A stretch of DNA of 64,000 nt from Siansivirga zeaxanthinifaciens CC-SAMT-1 (GCF_000941055.1 NZ_CP007202.1:616001-680000), one strand, 5' to 3'. Positions 9,539 to 17,022 are shown, counted from the stretch's first letter. Numbers and translations are program-made. The notes: generated by a model from the sequence alone, not told the origin.

Positions 9539-9861
9539 ACTTAAAAACCTGCAATACCTATCTTAGAATTTTAAAAGAATTAAACTTACCGTCAGATTTT
9601 ATTCTTCAGGATATTAAAACAGAAGAAATTACGGTGAAACAATTAGATGAAATGAAGGCTTTATCGGGGAGCTACGAGGCTTTATTTAGCAAACGATCTA
9701 AACTTTACAAAGAAATGGATCTTAAAAATCAAGATTTAGAAGAACGCGATTATAAGCATTATATTTTAGAACATTATACCTTTTTAAGCAGACCTGTAAT
9801 TATTGTTAATGATGCTATTTTTATAGGAAACTCTAAAAAAACTGTTGCCTTAGCAAGCAAG
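9539..9861 (+). pseudogene. 5'-truncated, IS-interrupted second copy of the arsC/spx-type gene
   Basis: This copy lacks the first five codons and any good start. It changes the second motif cysteine (CNTC to CNTY), keeps the rest of the frame (KQLDEMKALSG to KKTVALAS) and is cut at its last codons by the IS at 9862. The remaining bases resume at 11205 after the 8 bp target duplication. A GTG at 9634 opens a shortened frame without the active site, so a functional protein is unlikely. It marks the right border of the SGNH insertion. Confidence 0.85.
9854..9861. repeat. 8 bp target-site duplication, left (CAAGCAAG)
   Basis: CAAGCAAG directly precedes the IS and is repeated at 11197-11204. Eight bases is a normal target duplication for the IS256 family. 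Confidence 0.9.
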
Positions 9862-9890
9862 GGTAGTATCTCACAAAGTGTGTAAAGTTA

Positions 9891-9922
9891 AAAATATCGA
9901 GGGTTGCAACCCTCGATATTTT
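9891..9922. terminator. Perfect palindrome inside the IS left end, terminator-like
   Basis: The 32 bp palindrome (AAAATATCGAGGGTTG and its complement) is followed by a T run and sits between the inverted repeat and the transposase start. It probably stops transcription coming in from outside, a known way for insertion sequences to keep transposase low. The same palindrome is at 45971-46002 in copy 2. Confidence 0.65.
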
Positions 9923-9950
9923 TTTGTTTAATTTTAAAATTTACACACTT

Positions 9951-11147
9951 ATGAAGAAAGAAGATTTTCTAAACGACGATTTTTTAAAACAGTTTAAAAC
10001 AGGAGACGAACTGACCTCCTTTCTAAAATCCATTCAAAAGCGAGGTATTGAAAAGATGCTAGAAGGGGAACTTGATGCTCATTTAGACTATGAGAAGCAT
10101 CAGCAATCCGATAATAGCAATACCCGTAACGGCTATGGGTCTAAAAAGATAAAAACAGCTTTAGGAGAGACTAATATTAAAGTTCCCAGAGACCGGGACG
10201 CTTCTTTTAACCCTATGCTGGTTCCTAAACGCACTAACATGGTTGATGGCATAGAAAACGTCATTATCAGCCTTTATGCCAAGGGTATGAGTAATTCTGA
10301 TATTGAAGAGCAAATCCGAGAAGTTTACGATTTTGATGTATCCACATCTACCATATCACGTATCACAGATAAAGTTACCAATGATATTGTTGCTTGGCAA
10401 AACAGACCTCTGGAGCCCGTATATTTAATTACTTGGATGGATGGCATCGTATTTAAGGTTCGGGAGAACTCCAAAGTCATTAACAAAACCATGTACATCG
10501 CCGTAGGACTGCGTAGAGATGGTAAAAAGGAAGTCTTAGGGCTTTGGTTGGGGAAGAATGAATCGGCAGCCTTTTGGATGAGTGTACTAACCGATATGAA
10601 AGCCAGAGGCGTTCAGGATTTGCTTATCACGGCCACAGATAATCTTAACGGTTTTACCGACACCATTAAAAACGTTTTTCCTGAATCTAAAACCCAAATC
10701 TGCGTGGTACACCAGATTCGTAATGCTTGTCGGTATGTTGTTTGGAAAGACAAGAAAGAATTTACAAAGGACATGAAAAGCATCTACGATGCACCCACCA
10801 AAAGTGCAGCAAAAGCCGCCCTAGAAGACTTTGCTCAGAAATGGGAACACAAGTACTCTTACGCTATTAAAAGCTGGAGAGATAACTGGGAAGAACTTAC
10901 CGCTTTCTATGAATTTCCTTTAGAAATTAGAAAAATCATTTACACTACGAACCTTATTGAAAACCTTAATGGAAAAATCAGAAAATACACTAAAAACAAG
11001 CTCTCATTCCCAACAGATGAAGCTGTTATGAAGTCCACTTTTTTAGCCCTTAGAGAGGCTACCAAAAAATGGTCGATGCCTATTAGGAACTGGGGCATTA
11101 TTTTAAACCAGTTTTTAACTATATTTGAAAAAAGGGTTCAACTTTAA
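9951..11147 (+). CDS. IS256-family transposase (copy 1)
   Basis: I take ATG 9951 (398 aa, [11 protein letters not shown]) rather than the upstream TTG. The DDE residues sit in [20 protein letters not shown] and [14 protein letters not shown], and the CVVHQIRN segment (C-x2-H) is the IS256/Mutator signature. It cuts and joins the element's 24 bp ends. A hairpin at 11134-11160 ends the gene. The protein is identical to that of copy 2, so both are probably active. Confidence 0.95.
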   Translation: MKKEDFLNDDFLKQFKTGDELTSFLKSIQKRGIEKMLEGELDAHLDYEKHQQSDNSNTRNGYGSKKIKTALGETNIKVPRDRDASFNPMLVPKRTNMVDGIENVIISLYAKGMSNSDIEEQIREVYDFDVSTSTISRITDKVTNDIVAWQNRPLEPVYLITWMDGIVFKVRENSKVINKTMYIAVGLRRDGKKEVLGLWLGKNESAAFWMSVLTDMKARGVQDLLITATDNLNGFTDTIKNVFPESKTQICVVHQIRNACRYVVWKDKKEFTKDMKSIYDAPTKSAAKAALEDFAQKWEHKYSYAIKSWRDNWEELTAFYEFPLEIRKIIYTTNLIENLNGKIRKYTKNKLSFPTDEAVMKSTFLALREATKKWSMPIRNWGIILNQFLTIFEKRVQL

Positions 11148-11160
11148 AAAAGTTAAACCC
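11134..11160 (+). terminator. Hairpin at the end of the IS256 transposase
   Basis: GGGTTCAACTT and AAGTTAAACCC pair across an A-rich loop, overlapping the last codons and stop of the transposase. A T-rich stretch follows. Confidence 0.5.
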
Positions 11161-11196
11161 TCGATTTTTAACTTACACACTTTACGGGATAGTGTC

Positions 11197-11204
11197 CAAG
11201 CAAG
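11197..11204. repeat. 8 bp target-site duplication, right (CAAGCAAG)
   Basis: Exact repeat of 9854-9861, directly following the IS. Beyond it the interrupted arsC copy continues to about 11255. Confidence 0.9.
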
Positions 11205-11250
11205 GCTGCACACGGTAATTAAAAGCCTTTAAATTGAATTTATAATATAT

Positions 11251-11303
11251 TAAAACCAAAAAAGACCTTACATTTCTGTAAAGTCTTTTTTTTGTTTTTG
11301 CTC
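11251..11303. repeat. 53 bp direct repeat, left copy (putative attL)
   Basis: These 53 bp are identical to 16871-16923. They contain a transcription-terminator hairpin (11258-11291) and finish with CTC, the complement of the last three bases of tRNA-Asn. The right copy is the native context (terminator plus tRNA 3' end), so this copy is the duplicated one and the two repeats bound an integrated island. Confidence 0.85.
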
Positions 11304-11458
11304 ACTCTTAATATGAGTTCTATATTTATTTAATTCAACTTTATATTTAAAACTACAAACTTTAAATATTTTTTTTCTACTAAACACATACACTAATTCC
11401 AAGTTGGACTTTTAAAGTTTACCACATTTTAGGCTCAGAAAAATCTAGTTTACAAAAT

Positions 11459-11833
11459 TTAAAATTCTGAATTAAAACTATTAATTATCTCACGGTATTT
11501 CTTTGATGAATACTTTTTACTGCTATCATAAAAATCTTCATCGATTAAGTAATCAGGGTGTTTTATATCTATATAATATTCCTCTTCCCAATTTCTTGTG
11601 ACATTAAATTCTTCACCACCAATTATTAGGTTAACTGTCATGGTACCAATCCAGATATCATACCCATCTTCTTTTTTAATGAATTTATCTGTACCTTTAA
11701 CTTGTAATTTTTCTGGAACAAAATTAAACTCCAACAAGAAATCATCTTTAATAGCTTTTTCAAGCCCTTTGGCTGAACCTTCTATTAGACCAAATAGTGA
11801 CTCAACAACTAGTTTTTTGTATTTTATTTTCAT
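11459..11833 (-). CDS. Island protein of unknown function (124 aa)
   Basis: I do not recognise this acidic 124 aa protein. It has no signal peptide or membrane segment. Its middle is beta-rich (GYDIWIGTMTVNLIIGGEEFNVTRNWEEEYYIDI). It is the last gene of the island operon, 61 bp after the OGG-like gene, in the same direction. It could be an accessory or immunity subunit of the candidate system; nothing in the sequence decides this. Confidence 0.6.
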   Translation of the reverse strand: MKIKYKKLVVESLFGLIEGSAKGLEKAIKDDFLLEFNFVPEKLQVKGTDKFIKKEDGYDIWIGTMTVNLIIGGEEFNVTRNWEEEYYIDIKHPDYLIDEDFYDSSKKYSSKKYREIINSFNSEF

Positions 11834-11894
11834 TAAATTTTAAACAAATATTTATTTGAAATAAGTGCTAGTCGATTAATTTATGCATTTCTAG

Positions 11895-12593
11895 TTAATT
11901 TATATCAAGAATTTGAGCTATACAATTCGCATATTCTTGGTCAGTATAATCAGTAATACCATTTCTAAATCTCGTATTTGAATTATCAAAATAATTGCTA
12001 TGAAAGGCAAACAAAGCTCTTTCTACTTCAACAGAATTATTTAATTCATTATTATCCCTAATAATATTAATATGATTCATAAATTCATTATATGTATTCA
12101 AACTAATTAATAACTGGGGTGTTTTATAACCTAATGTTCCTGCTATTTTTTGGTCAAGAATTACCATTGAAAAATTACTCCAAAATTGAGCATGTTTTCC
12201 CATAAAAGAATGACCAATACCATAAACTTTGAGAAATTCATTAACAGCTCTATAATCATTACCTTTGGCTAATTCTATCCCATCTTTGTAGTGCTGGAGA
12301 TTAGGGTCTGACATAATCAATTCCCTTGGACTTTTATTGCCTTTACCTTGTACGTAAAACATTCTTGCTGTTTTACCACCCCATTGATTAATTAAATCTA
12401 CAACTTTTAAAATATCTTCATCATTTAATATATCTTGTTGAATTATATTTAATATTTCATTTTCACAGTCCATTAAATTTCCTTGAAAATCTGACCATGG
12501 TAATATATTAACATTACGATATACGGGAATATTTCCAACATTCTCAGTCCATTTAGCAAGCCAATAATTGAAATCTATAGGAGGGTATTTCAT
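11895..12593 (-). CDS. OGG-fold (8-oxoguanine DNA glycosylase-like) protein
   Basis: The 232 aa protein has WGGKTARMFYV near residue 71, a helix-hairpin-helix-like FLKVYGIGHSFMGKHAQFW at 120-138 and MVILDQKIAGTLGY at 143-156. The GIG-x(5)-K and LD elements follow the pattern of bacterial OGG-fold proteins (as I recall, Pfam OGG, predicted in conflict systems), with K133 and D147 as possible catalytic residues. Residue mapping to eukaryotic OGG1 is not exact, so activity is uncertain. If active, it would remove or recognise a damaged or modified base. It follows the DUF2779 gene by 16 bp. Confidence 0.65.
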   Translation of the reverse strand: MKYPPIDFNYWLAKWTENVGNIPVYRNVNILPWSDFQGNLMDCENEILNIIQQDILNDEDILKVVDLINQWGGKTARMFYVQGKGNKSPRELIMSDPNLQHYKDGIELAKGNDYRAVNEFLKVYGIGHSFMGKHAQFWSNFSMVILDQKIAGTLGYKTPQLLISLNTYNEFMNHINIIRDNNELNNSVEVERALFAFHSNYFDNSNTRFRNGITDYTDQEYANCIAQILDIN

Positions 12594-12609
12594 AATTAAA
12601 TTTTTTTTT

Positions 12610-14604
12610 TTAAATTATTATTTCTTTTAAATGCTCATAAACCATTACCATTGCTAAAGTATCTAATTCGCAATATTTTAGCAATGCTGATTTTATAAAA
12701 TCTCTTTCATCATCTTTCATATCTGTATATTGTGCCAATCCATAAGCTGTCATCGCTGCTCCACCATCATTAATTTCCTCAATATCACTAACTCTTTCAA
12801 AGTTATCATCCCAATCTTTAAATGGTTTATCTAAAGATTTATAAGGATCAACAACCTTTCCGTTTACTTTTGTAATCCAAACTTTATTAGGTTTAAAGTT
12901 TTTTGAGGTGATGTTTAAATTAGCTAAAGGCTTACTGTACTTATTAATTATAAACTCACTTGTTTCAAAAACGGCTGGTAAAATGGCTTTTATGGAATTA
13001 CTACCTCTTGTATAAGGATTATAGTAATAGGCTTTAATCACTTCACATAGGTCAACCATACCTCTTGAGGGTTTCCATATTTCTCCTTTGTAATCTGTAC
13101 TCTTTGGAGGCGTTGTTAATGATTTAATAAAAGTTATTAATTCAACTCTATCAGGCTCATTAGAATTTTCTAATTGAACTTTAACTTGATTAAGTGTAGA
13201 ATTTTCATAAGTTGAAAATTGAAAGACAGTTCCATTGTTTTGTTCTAAAGCTAATTTTAATTCTCTAACAAACTCAAAGTTTGGAAATTCACCAGCATTT
13301 ATATTGATATACTCATTAGCATGCACTATACTGCCATCCTCATTATAAATATGATGTGAAAACTGAAAAACAACTTTCTCATATGGATGCTGTCCAGCAT
13401 AAAAAGGCAAAGGAGATACTGACGCTTCAAAATCAATGAAATTTAAAGGAAACTGCCAACTATCCATTTCAGCTTTTAACTTGGCTTTTAAAACCTTTGG
13501 TTCAAAATCTTTTTCAGTGGCCTTCGTTTTTTGTATTAACTGTCTTTCATATGAGGTCATTCCATCTAAAATAGGTTTAGATACACTTTTAGGCTTTAAT
13601 AATTCATCATCAATATCTTCTAATTTTAAAATTTCTAACTCTTGAAATGTTTTAAGTTTTGTATAATGTAATTTCCAAATTTCAAAAGCATTTGGGTCTT
13701 TAAAATCATCTTCTTTCCAACCCATTTTTTTTGAAAAGCATTCTTTAAAACCAGACTTTAAATTTTGACTTTCAACATCTGTTTTAAACTCACATTTCTT
13801 ACAGGCTTGAAAATTTAAATCAAAATCGAAATAACGGTCTTCTTTATATGCTTTTGAAAAAAGCTGAATAGCGTCTTCAAATTCATATTCTTTTAAAATC
13901 CGATGTTTCCCTGATACTATATTATTGATTACACCAGAAACATCAACCTTTGATAAAACAGATTCTTTGTCAGGATTGTTTAGCTTCAATATTTTTGGCT
14001 CTACGCCTGTGCGATTATTAGACTTTTTGGTAACTCTAAACAGCTGATTTAACCCTTCTATTGTAGTTGTTTTATCCTTATCAGCCAACATTAAAAAAGG
14101 TGTAACAGTAAATTCAGGAAATGATTTTTCTATAACATATTTCTGAAATGCTACATCAAATAAATAGGGTGCCCAGGACTTTTCTATACCATCCCTTTTT
14201 CCAACAAATTCATAATTGGAATTAGAAGAATAAAAGGATTTAGACTTAACTTCAATAAGATTAATTTGATTTCCCTTTTTTTCTAAAATATCAACTCGAA
14301 TAAAAAGATTGTCAAACTGAAAAGCTGCTTCAAAAATAACTACATTTTCTCTTTCTAGAAGCTTGTTGGTTTCTTCTAACTTATCCTTATAATCATAAGC
14401 TCCATCAGACTTTTTATCTTCAATCAAAATACCATTTGGATAATGTAATTTAGCTAGTTCTTCAACTTGAAAACCACCTGATGCTAATGCATCTAAAAAA
14501 GGATTATCTACTTTCAAATTAGCATAATCCGTCTTTTTCGTATAATACAATTTGTTAGGACATTCCAATGCTAATTTAAATCTAGACTTTGTAAGTGCTC
14601 TCAT
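12610..14604 (-). CDS. Fe-S PD-(D/E)XK nuclease fused to DUF2779 (RNase H-like exonuclease)
   Basis: This 664 aa protein has two enzymatic halves. Residues 1-290: Cas4/AddB-like nuclease with ALECPNKLYY (C15), motif D105...E118-V-K120 (FIRVDILEKK, NLIEVKS) and C268-x2-C271...C289; one N-terminal plus three C-terminal cysteines is the Fe-S layout of Cas4/AddB nucleases. Residues 385-664: DUF2779 with LNFIDFEAS (D391, E393) and a terminal CELDT (D648), like a DEDD exonuclease. It should degrade DNA or RNA. It is central in the island operon (39 bp after the 190 aa gene, 16 bp before the glycosylase-like gene). Domain names are recalled, not searched. Confidence 0.75.
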   Translation of the reverse strand: MRALTKSRFKLALECPNKLYYTKKTDYANLKVDNPFLDALASGGFQVEELAKLHYPNGILIEDKKSDGAYDYKDKLEETNKLLERENVVIFEAAFQFDNLFIRVDILEKKGNQINLIEVKSKSFYSSNSNYEFVGKRDGIEKSWAPYLFDVAFQKYVIEKSFPEFTVTPFLMLADKDKTTTIEGLNQLFRVTKKSNNRTGVEPKILKLNNPDKESVLSKVDVSGVINNIVSGKHRILKEYEFEDAIQLFSKAYKEDRYFDFDLNFQACKKCEFKTDVESQNLKSGFKECFSKKMGWKEDDFKDPNAFEIWKLHYTKLKTFQELEILKLEDIDDELLKPKSVSKPILDGMTSYERQLIQKTKATEKDFEPKVLKAKLKAEMDSWQFPLNFIDFEASVSPLPFYAGQHPYEKVVFQFSHHIYNEDGSIVHANEYININAGEFPNFEFVRELKLALEQNNGTVFQFSTYENSTLNQVKVQLENSNEPDRVELITFIKSLTTPPKSTDYKGEIWKPSRGMVDLCEVIKAYYYNPYTRGSNSIKAILPAVFETSEFIINKYSKPLANLNITSKNFKPNKVWITKVNGKVVDPYKSLDKPFKDWDDNFERVSDIEEINDGGAAMTAYGLAQYTDMKDDERDFIKSALLKYCELDTLAMVMVYEHLKEIII

Positions 14605-14643
14605 ATAATATAAATATAATTAATAATATGTAATTATGGTTTA

Positions 14644-15216
14644 TTAAATAATTTTAAAAGTGGGATCTTCCTGTTCAAGAAAATATTCTATTTCTGTTTT
14701 ATGTTCATAGTAGATAATAAGAATTGAAAGAGCGAATGCTGGAAGTAGAGAGCGGGGAACCTTTTCACTTATTAGCATCATATCTAGACCCTCCATTACA
14801 GACTGATGCACGTCTGTTTCAGTAATAAAAAACTCAGAAAATGATTCCGTTTGTTTATCCCATTTTGGAGCTATTAAAATCTTGGTACCAAGTTTGTTCT
14901 CATAAGTTGGAAGAAAATTTTCAAAAGCACTTTCCCATTTTAAAAAATCAATAGAATTTTTTGGTCTTTTACTCCAATAATTTTTTTGGTATCTGAAATA
15001 ATAAACACCGAGATTATGAACAATATTCATTTGCTCAATAGGAAATTTTGATTCAGAAAACTCCTTAAATAATTTGAAGTTTTCCTCTGGATTTGTTTCT
15101 AAATTATGATTGAAATAAGTTGTAAACTCTTCTGCAAAACCTTCATACCTTAAATCAAATAGAATTTGAAAGTATGGTATTTTTAATAAAAAAGATGGTC
15201 GTAACGGAAGTTTCAT
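14644..15216 (-). CDS. Island protein of unknown function (190 aa)
   Basis: I do not recognise this protein. It is soluble and aromatic-rich in its first half (FEEFTTYFN-like helices, NLGVYYFRYQKNYW). A C-terminal hydrophobic helix (SLLPAFALSILIIYYEH) could be buried or membrane-associated. It lies between the small membrane protein gene and the nuclease gene, and a perfect 19 bp palindrome (15263-15281) lies 46 bp before its start, so it may have its own WYL-controlled promoter. Confidence 0.6.
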   Translation of the reverse strand: MKLPLRPSFLLKIPYFQILFDLRYEGFAEEFTTYFNHNLETNPEENFKLFKEFSESKFPIEQMNIVHNLGVYYFRYQKNYWSKRPKNSIDFLKWESAFENFLPTYENKLGTKILIAPKWDKQTESFSEFFITETDVHQSVMEGLDMMLISEKVPRSLLPAFALSILIIYYEHKTEIEYFLEQEDPTFKII

Positions 15217-15262
15217 ACTTGATTTTATTAATGGTTAATTATATACAAATGACTATTTTTTA

Positions 15263-15281
15263 ATGGACATATTATGTCCAT
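15263..15281. promoter_or_regulatory. Putative WYL operator 1 (perfect 19 bp palindrome)
   Basis: ATGGACATA-T-TATGTCCAT is fully symmetric. Fourteen of its 17 inner bases match a second palindrome at 15512-15528 beside the WYL gene. It overlaps the stop of the 68 aa gene and precedes the 190 aa gene. WYL repressors such as BrxR and CapW bind inverted repeats of this kind; assignment to this WYL protein is inference. Confidence 0.6.
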
Positions 15282-15478
15282 CTATTGATTAATCCTTTTA
15301 AAAAATAATAACAAACACTAGCAAAAAGAATTGGCCACAATAAAATAACCAAATGAGGATTTAAAGGTTCATCTGAAGTTTCTTTATCATTGAATATTTC
15401 AATTTTATCAAAACTAGAAACACCGTAGTTTATTAATAATCCAATAATAAAATACAGAGCAATTAAATTTAAAATCAT
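15272..15478 (-). CDS. Small two-helix membrane protein (68 aa)
   Basis: There are two clear membrane segments, LIALYFIIGLLINYG near the N-terminus and LVILLWPILFASVCYYFL near the C-terminus, joined by an acidic loop. No family is recognised. It is the first gene of the island operon, divergent from the WYL regulator across a 62 bp region carrying operator 2. Small membrane proteins in defence operons often act as effectors, but that is only a suggestion here. Confidence 0.55.
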   Translation of the reverse strand: MILNLIALYFIIGLLINYGVSSFDKIEIFNDKETSDEPLNPHLVILLWPILFASVCYYFLKGLINRWT

Positions 15479-15511
15479 AATATTATTTTTTTACAACATT
15501 ACTTCCTATAT

Positions 15512-15528
15512 TGGACAAATAACGTCCA
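15512..15528. promoter_or_regulatory. Putative WYL operator 2 (TGGACA palindrome)
   Basis: TGGACAAATAACGTCCA has 5 bp arms TGGAC/GTCCA and differs from operator 1 at three positions. It lies 12 bp upstream of the WYL start codon and 33 bp upstream of the divergent 68 aa gene, a position suited to autoregulation plus control of the operon. Confidence 0.6.
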
Positions 15529-15540
15529 GACTATTAAAAA

Positions 15541-16461
15541 ATGAAATCTTATCCAAACCTATCTCGTTTAATTTTGATTATTGATATTTTAAAGAGAAAC
15601 CGATTAACAAAGGCAAAATTGAAAGATAGATTGGAAAATTTTGATGTTTATGTTTCAGAAAAAACACTGCAAAGAGATTTTAATATTATTAAAGACCTTG
15701 GTTATGATTTAATCTTAAACAATTCATACGAGTTATCCATTGAAAATGATATTACCCATGAAATAGATATTTTAAATAAGGTTAAAGACCAAATGAACTC
15801 TAATGGTTTACATCAGTTTATAACAGATGAGAACACCTTGCAAACGCCTCCAACTATAAGTTCTGGAATATTGCCAACCATATTAAAATCAATAACAAAC
15901 AGATTATCCATCAGTTTTGTATATCAATCATTTAATTCTAACCATAAAAGCAGTCGTCATGTAGCACCATTAGTCTTGAAGGAATATAATGGGCAATGGC
16001 ATTTGCTAGCTTTTGAATTATATTCTGACGACCCTATAGCAAAAGTATTCGGTTGTGATAGAATTAATTCATTAAGTACACAAGAGCAATTTGAGATTAA
16101 TTTAATAGACAAAAACAAGCAAAAAATCATTGACTTTAAAAACACACTAGGAGCTTCTATGCCTTTAAGCGAATGGGAGCCTTCAAAACCATATTTTAAA
16201 GCTCCAACCACAGAAACAATTATAATAGAGGTTAAAGATAATTATTTACCCTATTTAAAAAATAATCCAATTCATTATTCTCAACACATTTCAAATGAGA
16301 AAGAAGGTGAATTTACTAAAGTGCATTTTAAACTTATTCCGAATTTAGAATTAATAAAATTTATACTTGCACAGCAAGGTGATATTAAAATAATTGAGCC
16401 TGTGAATTTGAAGAAGTTTATTCGGGAGTATTATAAAAACTTGATTTCAGATATTACTTAA
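15541..16461 (+). CDS. WYL-domain transcriptional regulator
   Basis: The 306 aa protein has an N-terminal winged helix (ILKRNRLTKAKLKDRLE, VSEKTLQRDFNIIKDLGY), a WYL domain (RLSISFVYQSF, HVAPLVLKEYNGQWHLLAFEL, VFGCDRINSL) and a C-terminal WCX-like part ending FIREYYKNL. WYL regulators often control phage-defence operons and sense nucleic acid ligands (BrxR, CapW). It is divergent from the island operon with operator 2 between them, which suggests it represses the operon and itself. Confidence 0.85.
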   Translation: MKSYPNLSRLILIIDILKRNRLTKAKLKDRLENFDVYVSEKTLQRDFNIIKDLGYDLILNNSYELSIENDITHEIDILNKVKDQMNSNGLHQFITDENTLQTPPTISSGILPTILKSITNRLSISFVYQSFNSNHKSSRHVAPLVLKEYNGQWHLLAFELYSDDPIAKVFGCDRINSLSTQEQFEINLIDKNKQKIIDFKNTLGASMPLSEWEPSKPYFKAPTTETIIIEVKDNYLPYLKNNPIHYSQHISNEKEGEFTKVHFKLIPNLELIKFILAQQGDIKIIEPVNLKKFIREYYKNLISDIT

Positions 16462-16600
16462 AAAGGGAAGCTAATCCTTCCCTTCAATTTCTCCATTTCC
16501 AAGCTAATTTTCTTCTGCACAACCTTACCATAGCTTTCTTGTGTTACTTTCATATCTGAATGTCCAAATAACTCGCTTACAATTTCCATTGCCACATTAT
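16461..16600 (-). pseudogene. Tyrosine integrase, C-terminal relic
   Basis: About 45 residues remain: VAMEIVSELFGHSDMKVTQESYGKVVQ and ISLEMEKLKG. This holds the GH dipeptide and the catalytic Tyr of phage-type integrases (GHSDM to ESYGKVV). The Arg-bearing core and the N-terminal half are missing; upstream the sequence changes abruptly into a HIT-gene relic. An open frame up to 16682 exists but its first 27 residues are the antisense of that relic. It is the remnant of the enzyme that probably inserted the island. Confidence 0.75.
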
Positions 16601-16679
16601 ACCAAGATACATCGGAGACATAGATAATCCTGAAGGAGGAGGAAGAGGTGCTATTCCAGAGAAAAGAACTTATAAATAA
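16593..16679 (+). pseudogene. HIT (histidine triad) protein, C-terminal relic
   Basis: The frame HIIPRYIGDIDNPEGG, then RGAIPEKRTYK and TAA, matches the end of HIT nucleotide hydrolases, where the last His of the triad precedes IPRY and a GD-NP-GG tail follows. Only 28 codons remain and no start exists. It abuts the integrase relic on the other strand, so a deletion or rearrangement joined the two. Confidence 0.65.
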
Positions 16680-16741
16680 CATTAATTCTAATCTTTCATA
16701 CTGACGCGCCTAATAATAAACTTAAAAGCTTTAAATAACTT

Positions 16742-16781
16742 GGGCACCTTTTTAAAATATACGGGCACCTATTTGGGCACC
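16742..16781. repeat. Three GGGCACC direct repeats, possible integrase arm sites
   Basis: GGGCACC occurs at 16742-16748, 16763-16769 and 16775-16781, each followed by T-rich sequence. Clustered short repeats next to an attachment site are typical arm-type binding sites of tyrosine integrases. They lie 90 bp from the right 53 bp repeat. Confidence 0.45.
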
Positions 16782-16870
16782 TTTTCTTGAATAATAACTT
16801 GGCAACTTGTCAATTTGCTCAAGTCTTGATAGAATACAAAAAACATGTATAAACCCCTGTAGAAACTGTA

Positions 16871-16923
16871 TAAAACCAAAAAAGACCTTACATTTCTGTA
16901 AAGTCTTTTTTTTGTTTTTGCTC
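16871..16923. repeat. 53 bp direct repeat, right copy (putative attR, native tRNA 3' region)
   Basis: Identical to 11251-11303. It includes the last three bases of tRNA-Asn and its terminator, and so marks the chromosomal integration site. Confidence 0.85.
16878..16911. terminator. Terminator of tRNA-Asn
   Basis: AAAAAAGACCTTACA and TGTAAAGTCTTTTTT pair with one mismatch around a TTTC loop, with T runs on both strands. It ends the tRNA transcript on the minus strand. In the ancestral layout it probably also ended arsC on the plus strand; a duplicate is at 11258-11291. Confidence 0.75.
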
Positions 16924-16994
16924 CCCCTCTTGGGCTCGAACCAAGGACCCTTTGATTAACAGTCAAATGCTCTAACCAACTGAGCTAAGGAGGA
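16921..16994 (-). tRNA. tRNA-Asn (anticodon GTT)
   Basis: The 74-base cloverleaf reads TCCTCCT at the 5' acceptor and AGGGGGA plus discriminator G at the 3' end. It has a TAGCTCAGTTGGTTAGAGCA D arm, an anticodon stem-loop TTTGACTGTTAATCAAA with GTT, and the TTCGAGCC T loop. CCA is not encoded. It is the integration site of the island. Confidence 0.95.
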
Positions 16995-17022
16995 GTGTTA
17001 GGTTATTTTGCCTAAGCGAGTG

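Larger units (their letters stand above)
9862..11196 (+). mobile_element. IS256-family insertion sequence, copy 1 (1335 bp)
   Basis: Ends were defined by comparing the two copies in the window and by the 8 bp duplications. The imperfect 24 bp terminal inverted repeats begin GGTAGTATCTCAC and GACACTATCCCGT and share AAAGTGTGTAA. One transposase gene fills the element. A perfect 32 bp palindrome near the left end and a hairpin after the gene bracket the transposase. The copy at 44697-46031 has the same length and encodes an identical protein, so transposition was recent. Confidence 0.95.
11251..16923. mobile_element. Genomic island integrated at tRNA-Asn (5.6 kb)
   Basis: The region is bounded by the 53 bp direct repeats. 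It holds six accessory genes (five rightward-to-left, one divergent), a C-terminal relic of a tyrosine integrase, a HIT-gene relic and three GGGCACC repeats next to the right repeat. None of the genes is a recognisable core gene. The truncated integrase suggests the island can no longer excise by itself. The size follows from the repeat positions. Confidence 0.8.

Noticed and set aside
11251..16923. Prophage
   Set aside because: No capsid, portal, terminase or lysis genes are present; the content is an integrative island with accessory genes.
16769..16966. 65-codon minus-strand frame across tRNA-Asn
   Set aside because: It reads through the tRNA and its terminator, so it cannot be a gene.
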